From JBBINE01 sp037444025 (GTDB taxonomy: Bacteria; Patescibacteriota; Minisyncoccia; UBA6257; HR35), in NCBI GenBank assembly GCA_037444025.1, contig JBBINE010000011.1:1-31008 (forward strand): a DNA stretch of 31,008 bases, in the 5' to 3' direction. Below, one piece after another: positions 15,514 to 23,195 of the stretch. Numbering within the stretch: position 1 is the stretch's first letter; each line of letters starts with the position of its first letter. The notes under the pieces are model-generated. The model did no database searches and was not told where the DNA came from. It was given only the letters and a program-made list of their open reading frames with translations. Made by a program: the position numbers and the translations under genes.

Positions 15514-15543
15514 ATTATACCCCATGGGGGTATACTATGTCAA
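15514..15543 (-). promoter_or_regulatory. Consensus promoter with embedded CsoR-type operator; leaderless start
   Basis: On the minus strand a perfect -35 TTGACA (15538-15543) and a perfect -10 TATAAT (15514-15519) are separated by 18 nt. The spacer holds the pseudo-palindrome ATACCCCCATGGGGTAT (15517-15533), the G-tract form of CsoR-family operators. Repressor bound there would cover the -10. The -10 ends 6 nt before the ATG at 15507, so the transcript probably begins at the start codon. Confidence 0.88.
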
Positions 15544-15634
15544 ATCGAGCAAAAATTACAACATAAACTAGATGTAAATTTAACCTTATATTTTAATATT
15601 AATACTTAGATCAAAAGTTATTAGTAATAAAAAA

Positions 15635-15675
15635 GACCCACGTGGGTGAAAGGAGAACAAAGCCCCGCGTGGGCC
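15635..15675 (-). terminator. Second, upstream-of-csoR intrinsic terminator hairpin
   Basis: On the minus strand GGCCCACGCGGGG pairs with CCCACGTGGGTC (12 bp with one mismatch and one G-U) around a pyrimidine-rich loop containing TTCTCCTTTC, followed by TTTTTTATT. It is the second of two tandem hairpins. It could back up the first terminator or insulate the csoR promoter 90 nt downstream. The loop resembles the anti-Shine-Dalgarno sequence. Confidence 0.75.
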
Positions 15676-15745
15676 AAGATAATGTTTTTTAAAATCTAAA
15701 TATATTATAAAAAAAAATTTTACCAAACCTAAATTTATTAAAAAA

Positions 15746-15781
15746 GATCCTGGGTGAGGGAAAGGGCAAAAACCCAGGATC
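15746..15781 (-). terminator. Intrinsic terminator after the Cys-rich membrane protein gene
   Basis: A perfect 10-bp stem GATCCTGGGT / ACCCAGGATC around a 16-nt pyrimidine-rich loop is followed on the minus strand by TTTTTTA. It lies 45 nt past the stop at 15826. The 15544-15825 gap holds only the two hairpins; no gene is seen. Confidence 0.85.
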
Positions 15782-15825
15782 TAAATTAATAAAATAAAAT
15801 AAAATATATAAAATCCTATTATAAA

Positions 15826-16953
15826 TTATAACCCACAACCAGCACCTCCTTGAAATTGAGGAATATTTAAGTTAGCCAGTTTTCCTTCCACATTATTTAT
15901 AAAGCCAGAGATTGAAGAGTAATTTGAAGACATAACAATTTTTGGATCAACTTCTTCCCAGTCTTTTCCTTCAGTTAGTTTAAAGTAAGCAGCTATTTTT
16001 AAGTAAGTATCAGGAAACCAAAAAGAATTTAACTTTAATGCTAACTTATAAAGTTCATCTTCATTATATCCTTGACTGGCAGCAAGTTCTAATGCTCCTA
16101 AAAGTGCTGATCCATGATTGCAATCTTGAGCAAAAGTTGAATTATTACAACAAGGACGATAAGTATTTTGGGCAACTCTATAAACTATTTCTTCTTGCTG
16201 AGGAGTTAATTTAACTATTTCACATTTATTAAAATATTCTGCACCGTTATCAGCTTTTCCAAGCCACCAACCACCTGTTGAAGCTAAATAAGAAAGATCT
16301 CTTTCTGAAAAAGGAATATTTTTGTTGAATTCAGTTTTATTTGAAAGCCCTAAGGGCCAAAAAAGATTTAAAAGATATCCTGCTGTTTCTTGGTTAATTA
16401 CAATTGGTTCATTATTTCCTTTTATTGCCCGTTGAATAAATTCTGGTACTTGATTATTATAAAGTTTGTTTAATTTTTCTAAGTCCACTACGCCACAGGC
16501 AACCATTTCAGTAACAATATTTCCTAAAACAAGTTTTGTCTTAAATCCTTCTTTAGGTAAAACCTTATTTTGTATTTGTGCTAAAAGAGTTTTATTACCT
16601 AATTCAGAAGAAGATTTATTTTTAGAGATATTAACAGAATTGTTGTTGTTCGAGTTAGAGTGAAATAAATTATTAAAGTTTTGTTCAGAAACACTTATAG
16701 GAAATCTAAATAAAACAAAGGATATTAACAATCCACTTAAAATCAAAGCAATAAATGGTAAAAATATTAAGATCTTATTTTCTCTCTTTAATTGTGTTTT
16801 GTTTACCGCTTTTTTAATAATTTCCAAGTTACAGCTTCTGTTTTTTCTACACCAACTTTCACATTCTTGAGCTAAACCTTCTTCTTCATAAAAATGTCCA
16901 CATTCCTCACATTGAAAATAATTTTTATTCTCCTCTTGAATTTGTCTTACCAT
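15826..16953 (-). CDS. Membrane protein with N-terminal Cys4-type motif and extracytoplasmic Cys/His cluster
   Basis: 375 residues. Residues about 13-42 contain CEECGHFY, CESWC and SC, a zinc-ribbon-like cluster on the cytoplasmic side. One transmembrane helix lies near residues 60-82, then an Asn/Ser-rich linker. The large exported domain carries MVACGVVDLEKL, a TGGWWLGKAD block and YRPCCNNSTFAQDCNHGSAL, whose two vicinal Cys, further Cys and His look like a metal site. The protein ends in GAGCGL. I do not recognise a named family. The ATG overlaps the Met-rich protein gene by 29 nt and has AAGG 8 nt upstream. Position between the Met-rich protein and csoR suggests copper or mercury handling, by inference. 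Confidence 0.75.
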   Translation of the reverse strand: MVRQIQEENKNYFQCEECGHFYEEEGLAQECESWCRKNRSCNLEIIKKAVNKTQLKRENKILIFLPFIALILSGLLISFVLFRFPISVSEQNFNNLFHSNSNNNNSVNISKNKSSSELGNKTLLAQIQNKVLPKEGFKTKLVLGNIVTEMVACGVVDLEKLNKLYNNQVPEFIQRAIKGNNEPIVINQETAGYLLNLFWPLGLSNKTEFNKNIPFSERDLSYLASTGGWWLGKADNGAEYFNKCEIVKLTPQQEEIVYRVAQNTYRPCCNNSTFAQDCNHGSALLGALELAASQGYNEDELYKLALKLNSFWFPDTYLKIAAYFKLTEGKDWEEVDPKIVMSSNYSSISGFINNVEGKLANLNIPQFQGGAGCGL

Positions 16954-17476
16954 TTCTAACCTTTTTATACAAATAAAGAACTCCTAAAAATAAAATAATA
17001 AAAAGTAAAATTGGTATAACCAAAATAACAAAAGCATAGATTAAACTCATTGTTCCTAAAAACGGTGAAATATAATTCCAACCTTTCCAGGAATTCATCA
17101 TCGGCATGCCCCAACCTCCCATCATCCAATATCCTCTTCTCATCATTGGCATAAAACCAGTTTGATTTCCATCACAACCTAAAAATCTTTTTCCCATATT
17201 GATGTGTATTAACTCTTCGCCTTTTTCCCCATGCATTTGTTTAATAATTTCATTCATTCTTAAATGATCATCTCCTCCAACCATTAAATCCATAACATAT
17301 TCTCCAACAGAATGAAAATCTTCATCTTTAAGATCAGTGCATTTAACTTCTCCCTTTTGGGACTTTTCCACAATTCCCTTCCCTTTTTCAATTTCCTGAC
17401 TCAATAAAGTATCATCCGTATGAGCAAAAACAAAAATTAAACTTAAAAATAAAGTTAAAATAATTAATTTTTTCAT
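16925..17476 (-). CDS. Secreted/membrane Met- and Trp-rich protein, putative copper binding
   Basis: 183 residues from the ATG at 17476; a GTG at 17503 would overlap the glutamate dehydrogenase and bury the signal peptide. The signal peptide is KKLIILTLFLSLIFVFAH. A helical domain follows (VKCTDLKDEDFHSVGEYVM, DDHLRMNEIIKQMHG, INMGKRFLGC), then a MPMMRRGYWMMGGWGMPMM tract rich in Met, Gly and Trp, and a C-terminal transmembrane helix with a basic tail. Met-rich exported segments often bind Cu(I). TATAAT at 17484-17489 ends 7 nt before the ATG. It probably forms a unit with the Cys-rich membrane protein, closed by the terminator at 15746-15781. Confidence 0.8.
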   Translation of the reverse strand: MKKLIILTLFLSLIFVFAHTDDTLLSQEIEKGKGIVEKSQKGEVKCTDLKDEDFHSVGEYVMDLMVGGDDHLRMNEIIKQMHGEKGEELIHINMGKRFLGCDGNQTGFMPMMRRGYWMMGGWGMPMMNSWKGWNYISPFLGTMSLIYAFVILVIPILLFIILFLGVLYLYKKVRNGKTNSRGE

Positions 17477-17483
17477 TGCTTTT

Positions 17484-17489
17484 ATTATA
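17484..17489 (-). promoter_or_regulatory. Candidate near-leaderless promoter (-10) for the Met-rich protein gene
   Basis: Minus-strand TATAAT ends 7 nt before the ATG at 17476 and overlaps the last codons of the glutamate dehydrogenase gene. The -35 is poor (TTTTGA at 17-nt spacing). The geometry nearly matches that of csoR, DUF411 and rdgB. Confidence 0.45.
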
Positions 17490-18783
17490 TCATTTCTTTC
17501 CACTTTTCAAAAATTCTCTTTAAGGAAATTAAATAGTTTGCTTCTCTTAAGTTTAAATTATATTTTTCTTTTATATCCCAAACCTCATTGAAAGCATTTA
17601 AAAGATAGTTTTTTAATTTTTCGAAAACTTCTTCTTTGATCCATTTTTTATTTTCAAAATTTTGAAGCATCTCTAAATATGAAACAGTAACTCCTCCGCT
17701 ATTTGCTAAAATATCTGGAATAACTAATACACCTTTCTCATTTAAAATTTCATCTGCCTCGAAGGTTATTGGATTATTTGCCATCTCTAAAATTATTTTT
17801 GCTTTGATATTATTAACATTATCTTTATGAATAACGTTTTCAATTGCTGCTAAAACTAAAATATCAACATCAAGTTCTAAAATTTTTTCATTTGTTATAT
17901 CTTTACCAAATCTTGAATCACAAACACCGCCTCTACAATAACACCCTGCAATCATTCCTTTTTCTTTTTTACATTCCATAATTAAATTAGGATCAAAACC
18001 TTCGCCGCTATAAATTCCTCCTTTGCTATCAGATAAAGCAACTAAAGTATAATCTTTTTCATATAAAAATTTTGCTAAATTAAATCCAACATTTCCAAAA
18101 CCTTGAATTGCAACTTTTAATGGTTTTTCCAAATTAAGCTTATTTACAACTTCTTCTAAAATAATTTCTCCTCCTTTTCCTGTTGCTTCTTCCCTTCCTT
18201 CTGAACCACCATTGTCTATTGATTTTCCTGTAAAAGATGCTTTTAAATAATTTTCAGGTAAATTAATATTTTTTTCTTTTGATATTTTTAAATATTCATC
18301 GATCATCCAATCCATTATCTTAGAATTAGTATTTATATCAGGTGCAGGAATATCTTTATCTGGTCCAACAATATCATAAAATTTCCTTACATACTCTCTT
18401 GATAAATTTTCCAATTCTTTTTCTGTTAAATTTTTATGATCAATTTTTACTCCTCCTTTAGCACCACCCAAAGATAAATTAACTAAAGAATTTTTAAGTG
18501 TCATAAGTAAAGCTAATGTTTTTACTTCATCTTCATTAACTTCTGGAAAATATCTTATTCCTCCTTTATATGGCCCTAAAAAATTATTATGCTGAACTCT
18601 ATAAACTTCAAAAATTTCTATTTCTCCATTTTCTTTTTTTAAAGTCAAATACGCTTTAAAAATTCTTTGAGGTAAAGAAAATACTTTCCAAAAATTTTCT
18701 ATTTCGTTTTTATCAAATCCAAAAACTTCGACTAATAAATTCTTACTTTTTTCTAATTTTTTTAAGGTATCTTCGTAAATCAT
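17485..18783 (-). CDS. Glu/Leu/Phe/Val-type dehydrogenase, probably glutamate dehydrogenase
   Basis: 432 residues from the ATG at 18783. A GTG at 18843 is in frame but would lie within the DUF1861 coding remnant that ends at 18803. It reversibly deaminates glutamate to 2-oxoglutarate with NAD(P). Signatures are GPYKGGIRYFP, the catalytic Lys in GGAKGGV, PAPDINT, and the Rossmann motif QGFGNVGFNLA. Most of the C-terminal block is typical (ILANSGGVTVSYLEM). Unusual points are a Cys-containing segment GCYCRGGVCDSR, where most relatives have a short Gly/Pro loop, and LAAIENVI for the usual PAAIENVI. It could link amino-acid fermentation to the hydroxyacid dehydrogenase. Confidence 0.92.
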   Translation of the reverse strand: MIYEDTLKKLEKSKNLLVEVFGFDKNEIENFWKVFSLPQRIFKAYLTLKKENGEIEIFEVYRVQHNNFLGPYKGGIRYFPEVNEDEVKTLALLMTLKNSLVNLSLGGAKGGVKIDHKNLTEKELENLSREYVRKFYDIVGPDKDIPAPDINTNSKIMDWMIDEYLKISKEKNINLPENYLKASFTGKSIDNGGSEGREEATGKGGEIILEEVVNKLNLEKPLKVAIQGFGNVGFNLAKFLYEKDYTLVALSDSKGGIYSGEGFDPNLIMECKKEKGMIAGCYCRGGVCDSRFGKDITNEKILELDVDILVLAAIENVIHKDNVNNIKAKIILEMANNPITFEADEILNEKGVLVIPDILANSGGVTVSYLEMLQNFENKKWIKEEVFEKLKNYLLNAFNEVWDIKEKYNLNLREANYLISLKRIFEKWKEMI

Positions 18784-18802
18784 TAAAAAATTATGATAGT
18801 TT

Positions 18803-19684
18803 CTAAGGATTTTCAATTTTAATTTTTCCGACCTTAGTATCACTTAAACTAGCACATAAAATTGCTTCTTTTCCGTCTATTACTATTCCACCAGGAAAAA
18901 ATCACATCTTTTGTTCTTTTTAATTTCGTTTTTCCTTGAGGAAAATCTTTTCTTTGTGCAATGATCTTAAAGTCTTTTGCTTTAAATTTTCTGGATCAAA
19001 AATAAAACTCATGGCTGAATAATGTAAATTTCCTTTTCTATCTTCATAAGCAAAATGGCCTAAAATCATAAGTTTTCCATTTTCTAAAAGATGAATTTCA
19101 TTGAAACCAACCCATTCTTCCTTGGAAATAGGAAGATCAGTAATTTCTGCTTCATAAAAATTTTTAGAATTTAATTCATCTAAATCATTGATCTCTAAAT
19201 ATTCTATTCTTCCTTTTAAAAATTTATCTCCCTTTAGCCTTGTAAATATCCCGATCTTTTCTTTTTTTCTAGCAACTAATCTTATATCTTTCATCATAAG
19301 TGGTCCTTGGGCAAATTTATTCAAAGAAAAAATATCTTTGCCTCTATGAAATACAGTAAAAAATTCTGTAGGAGAAATACCTTCTTGATGTGGTAAAATA
19401 TAAACAGATCTAACAACTAATTCATCATCAATTTTAGTAAAGAAAGGATCTTCTAATTCTAACTTAGAAAGTCCCCAGTCAATTTTTTTCCATATTCCAT
19501 TTTCCCAAAAGAAGGGAGCTACATAAGAAACAAAAGTATTAATATTCTTTACTCTTGCTAAAATTATTTCTCTTTCCCCAATTTTAAAAGAAGCCGTTGG
19601 ATTATAAACATTAAAATCTTTTTCTATTTCAAAAAAAAAGATTTTACCTTTATTTTTTTTAAGCTCCTTGTTTATTGATTCCAT
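18803..19684 (-). pseudogene. DUF1861 family protein broken by two compensating frameshifts
   Basis: From the ATG at 19684 the first frame gives 254 residues and stops at 18920. Family-like sequence leaves that frame near 18981-18983 (one base short in an A-run, minus strand), continues as KDFKIIAQRKDFPQGK and TKLKRTKDVIF, and needs a second shift at the six-base run 18896-18901 (one base extra). It then reads PGGIVIDGKEAILCASLSD and TKVGKIKIENP to TAG at 18803. The corrected protein of about 293 residues looks like DUF1861, a five-bladed beta-propeller-like family of sugar-active-enzyme type. The net shift is zero, so a 254-residue protein with a garbled C-terminus could still be made. Sequencing error in homopolymers is a real alternative. 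The start overlaps the aminopeptidase stop by 26 nt. Confidence 0.75.
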
Positions 19685-22220
19685 TCTTTCTTAAAAAATT
19701 CCTATTTATTTTTGCTTTTTCAATTACAACATTTTTTGTTCTTACAAATCTTTTAACTTCTTCTCTTTCAAAAAATTCATTTAATTTTTCATCAGAAACA
19801 AAAGCTCCTAAACTTGGAACTACCCGTTTTAATATACTAATTAAAACAAAATCACTCTTTCCTAATCCTCCTCCTTTTTCTTCAATTTTATTCCAATTTT
19901 CTTTTAACCAAGAAAAACCCCAATTTTTAGAAATTGAATTACTCGCCCAAGAAGTTAAAAGAAAAGGTATCTGACTAAACCTAACTTCTTCAGAAAAAGA
20001 AAATTCTAAAAGTTCTTTGAGCTTGTTTTCAAAAATAGTTTTTCCTAAAGCTAAAAGACATCTATTTTTCTCTTCAATAATATTCGTTTTCCTAAAATAT
20101 TCTAAAACTTTTTTGAAATTTTCATTACTTATAAAAACAGAATTTGATAAAATTGAAAGTTTAATATCTGGATGAATAGAGTTTGGTTTTTTCAAAAATT
20201 CTTCAAATTTATTCTGACTCCAAGCTAAAATTTCTCTATTTTTAACTTTTCCCAAGGAAACGATTGCTTGTTCCCTTAATCTTATCTCAAAAGGAAGTTC
20301 CTTCTCTTTTGGTTCTTTTCCTAAAATATTTAAAGCTTGTAAAGAAAATTTTTCAACAAGCTCTTTTGATTTTTGATCTTCTAAATAATAATCAATATAG
20401 TTCAAAATCCCTAAAACTTCAGAGTAAACAAAAGGATAAATTTTTTCCTTGTTTAATAAAACTTCAAAAATTGTAAAAAGCTCATTTAATTTTTTTTCTC
20501 CTTTTTTAACTAAATACCAAAAATCATGAACTAAATGTAAAATGTCAATTTCAGAAAGATTTTCTAAATTCTCTAAATTTTTATTAAATATTTCTTCATC
20601 GTAACTTGTTAAATAAAATCCAGAATAATCCTTATTTAAAATTAAAGTCTGGGAATTTTCTTTTAATTTAACTTCTTGTTCTTTTTTATCTAAAATAATC
20701 TTTATATCAGAATCAGCGAAAGAAATAATCATAGGAATTTTCCATATGTGGAAAAAAGTTTTTGCCCGAGACTCATTCCAACGAGTCAAATTATGTTCCC
20801 TTAAAACCTGAAAATTGGAATGTGTGGTTTCGGGAGGTGAGTCGAAAGCAAAAATATTTTCTAAAAACAGAAATCTTTTCTGACTTAAATAATATTTATC
20901 ATTCTCCTTTGTTAAGCTAACTATTGGATATCCTACTTTTTCTATAAAATCTTTCATTATCTCTACAACATTCACTTTTGAAACTTCCTCCAAACTTTGC
21001 CATAAATCATTCGCACTTGCATTTTGATATTTATATTTTTTAATATAATTTCTTAATCCATCTCTAAATTTTTCTTCTCCTAAATAATTTTCTATCATCC
21101 TTAAAACACTTCCACCTTTTTCATAAGAAATCTCATCGAAAATCTCATTAGATTCATTAGGATCTTTAATTTCAACTTTTATTGGATGGGAGGAATTTAA
21201 AGAATCAGCATCAAGAGCAGAAAAAACTTCAGTTACAACATATTCATCTTTTATTTTCCATTCGGGATAAAAATTATCAACTGCTTTGTATGCTAAATAA
21301 GTAGCAAAACTTTCATTAAGCCATAAATCTTCCCACCATTGCATTGTAACTAAATTCCCAAACCACATATGAGTTAATTCATGGGCAATAACTTCAGCAA
21401 TTCTTTGTTTATTAACCAAAGGAGTAATTCCTTCAAAGGCCAAAAGTAAATTTTCTCTAAAAGTAATTGCTCCCCAATTTTCCATAGCCCCTGCAGCAAA
21501 ATCTGGAATAGCAATTAGATCTATTTTTTTTAGAGGATAAGGTTCATTAAAGTATTCTTCTAGATAACTTAAAAATTTTTTAGTACTTTCTAAAGCAAAA
21601 TCTGCACCCTTTAATTTTTCTTCGGGGGTCGCTACCACTCTTATTAAAACATCTTTATATTTATCTTCCTTAAAATAAAAATCACCAACACCAAGATACA
21701 AAAGATAAGTTGACATTTTAGGAGTAGTTTCGAAAACAATCTTTTTTTTATCACCAGAAATTTCTTCACCTATAGGTAAAGTATTGGAAATAGCTTTAAG
21801 TTCTTTGGGAATAATTAAAGTTAAATCAAATGTTGCCTTATACCCAGGATGATCAATACAAGGAAAAGCTTTTCTTGCTTCAATTGGTTCAAATTGAGTA
21901 GTTATTAAAAATTTATCTTTTTCTTTATCTTTATATCTGCTCAAATAAATTCCTCCCAAAACTTCTTTTAATTCACCCTCAAAATCAATAAAAATCTTAT
22001 TATTCCCTTTGTATAAATTTTTTAAAACAATACCTTTAATATCATCAATAAAAATCTGTTTTTCTCCGTTTATCCTCAATTCATTTATTTTTAATTCTTT
22101 ATTATCTAAAACAAATTCCTCATAGTCATTTTTTAATTCAAGGTCGATTATTTCTTTTCCGTAAAACCTCTTATTTTCTAAATCAAAATCAAAAACAAGA
22201 TTATAATTTTTAACCTCCAT
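19659..22220 (-). CDS. M1-family zinc aminopeptidase with an in-frame palindromic insertion
   Basis: 853 residues from the ATG at 22220. The frame continues upstream to 22532 but that part is DUF475 pseudogene sequence and a triplet microsatellite, not aminopeptidase. The N-terminal beta domain starts VKNYNLVFDFDLENKRFYG. The substrate motif GAMENWG lies near residue 243. The zinc site is HELTHMWFGNLVTMQWWED followed by LWLNESFATY (HExxH near 280, then E 19 residues on). A long helical C-terminal domain follows. It removes N-terminal residues from peptides, feeding amino-acid catabolism together with the adjacent glutamate dehydrogenase. Residues about 457-490 (FAFDSPPETTHSNF...NESRAK) derive from element copy 3. 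The catalytic core is intact. Confidence 0.93.
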   Translation of the reverse strand: MEVKNYNLVFDFDLENKRFYGKEIIDLELKNDYEEFVLDNKELKINELRINGEKQIFIDDIKGIVLKNLYKGNNKIFIDFEGELKEVLGGIYLSRYKDKEKDKFLITTQFEPIEARKAFPCIDHPGYKATFDLTLIIPKELKAISNTLPIGEEISGDKKKIVFETTPKMSTYLLYLGVGDFYFKEDKYKDVLIRVVATPEEKLKGADFALESTKKFLSYLEEYFNEPYPLKKIDLIAIPDFAAGAMENWGAITFRENLLLAFEGITPLVNKQRIAEVIAHELTHMWFGNLVTMQWWEDLWLNESFATYLAYKAVDNFYPEWKIKDEYVVTEVFSALDADSLNSSHPIKVEIKDPNESNEIFDEISYEKGGSVLRMIENYLGEEKFRDGLRNYIKKYKYQNASANDLWQSLEEVSKVNVVEIMKDFIEKVGYPIVSLTKENDKYYLSQKRFLFLENIFAFDSPPETTHSNFQVLREHNLTRWNESRAKTFFHIWKIPMIISFADSDIKIILDKKEQEVKLKENSQTLILNKDYSGFYLTSYDEEIFNKNLENLENLSEIDILHLVHDFWYLVKKGEKKLNELFTIFEVLLNKEKIYPFVYSEVLGILNYIDYYLEDQKSKELVEKFSLQALNILGKEPKEKELPFEIRLREQAIVSLGKVKNREILAWSQNKFEEFLKKPNSIHPDIKLSILSNSVFISNENFKKVLEYFRKTNIIEEKNRCLLALGKTIFENKLKELLEFSFSEEVRFSQIPFLLTSWASNSISKNWGFSWLKENWNKIEEKGGGLGKSDFVLISILKRVVPSLGAFVSDEKLNEFFEREEVKRFVRTKNVVIEKAKINRNFLRKNGINKQGA
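20758..20855 (-). repeat. In-frame palindromic element, copy 3 (diverged, in M1 aminopeptidase)
   Basis: The core is 20770-20843, again exactly 74 nt, bounded by GACTCA and TGAGTC. Ungapped comparison with copy 1 keeps about two thirds of bases; many differences are G to A or C to T. The inner hairpin is degraded. Flanks GTTTTTGC and GCAAAAAT pair at 7 of 8. The minus-strand translation is in the same frame as in copies 1 and 2: DSPPETTHSNFQVLREHN then LTRWNESR. Confidence 0.88.
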
Positions 22221-22334
22221 TAGATTTATTTTAATTTTAAATCTTTTCTTTCTATTAAAAATTAACTCAGAAATTATTTTTCTATATATTTTTAAATTTC
22301 TTTTGGCATAACTTTGGTTTCTCTGTAAGAAAGA

Positions 22335-22364
22335 AATAATAATATAAATAATAATAATAATAAT
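22335..22364. repeat. AAT-type triplet microsatellite at the end of DUF475 homology
   Basis: Mostly (AAT)n on the plus strand, encoding an Ile run on the minus strand. Recognisable DUF475 sequence (GVFAFT) ends exactly where it begins, marking the junction between the pseudogene and the region leading into the aminopeptidase. Confidence 0.75.
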
Positions 22365-23016
22365 AGTGAAAGCAAATACGCCAATGATTCCATCAATAGA
22401 AAAAGAAGCATCTAAAACTTCCAAATAAAAAATTTTACTCCATGATGATAATTTTGAATCTAAAAGTTCTTTTTCTTTTTCTTCTGCATTTTTCTTAAAT
22501 CCATCTGTTATAAAAAAAAGCAGTAGTTCCAATAGAAGCAGCTAAAGCTAATAGCGGATTTATTTTTAAAGCAAAATATATAACAACAGTAAATACAACA
22601 GATGAAAAAGCATAAAACCAAACAGATTGCCGATGAATAAATTTTTCAAGAAAAAAAGCATATTTTTTATCTTCTATAAAAAGCCATGATAAAAAAACTA
22701 AAAATAAATACATTCCTCCACCTAAAAGTAATAAACCCTTAGATTTTTCAACATAGTCTATGATCTCCTTGTTTTAATGAAAAGCAAAAGTTGTCACTTA
22801 ATAAGGAGAAAGTTGAGGATTGGCTATCCATACAATTAAAAAAGGTAATAAACCTCTTACAATAAAAACAGCAAAAATAATACCCTAAAACAAAAAAATC
22901 CTCCTAAATCTTTCATTAAGAGTTTTTAAAACATGAGCGTTGACTACGGCATTATCAATACTAGTAATGACTTCAAACAAAATTAATCCAAAAATAATTA
23001 CGAAATAGTATAACAT
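22365..23016 (-). pseudogene. DUF475 (TerC-like) membrane protein pseudogene
   Basis: The ATG at 23016 opens FGLILFEVITSIDNAV, the DUF475 start. In the same frame there are TAG at 22885-22887 (codon 44, where family members have Trp), TAA at 22798-22800 and TAA at 22774-22776 (Gln fits at both). Clear family sequence continues between and after them (GIIFAVFIVRGLLPFLIVW, LLLLGGGMYLFLVFLSWLF, YFALKINPLLALAASIG). An 8-base run at 22512-22519 is one base too long and shifts the frame. The next frame continues FFITDGFKKNAEEKEKELL and FYLEVLDASFSIDGIIGVFAFT. The C-terminal third is missing. Three substitutions, an indel and truncation make real decay very likely. The family consists of multi-spanning membrane proteins of unclear function. 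Confidence 0.9.
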
Positions 23017-23097
23017 TTATAAATTAATTAAAAATTTCTATATTATTATTAAATTTTATCAATAAAAAATTTTTATTCCATCTTTGAGGGATAATAC

Positions 23098-23171
23098 TGG
23101 CTGCGGGGCTAGGATTCGAACCTAGACTAACGGCTCCAAAGGCCGCTGTCCTACCGTTAGACGACCCCGCA
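23098..23171 (-). tRNA. tRNA-Gln (anticodon TTG)
   Basis: Minus strand: acceptor TGCGGGG pairs with CCCCGCA over 7 bp, discriminator G, encoded CCA at 23098-23100. The anticodon loop CTTTGGA gives TTG. The T arm reads CTAGGTTCGAATCCTAG. The 5' U of the acceptor fits bacterial tRNA-Gln. Confidence 0.97.
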
Positions 23172-23195
23172 TATTTTTGTTCTGTGTTTAATCTG

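Noticed and set aside
13838..20855. Reading the palindromic copies as insertion sequences or a CRISPR array
   Set aside because: No transposase is present, the copies are 74 bp, are not regularly spaced, and sit inside separate coding genes.
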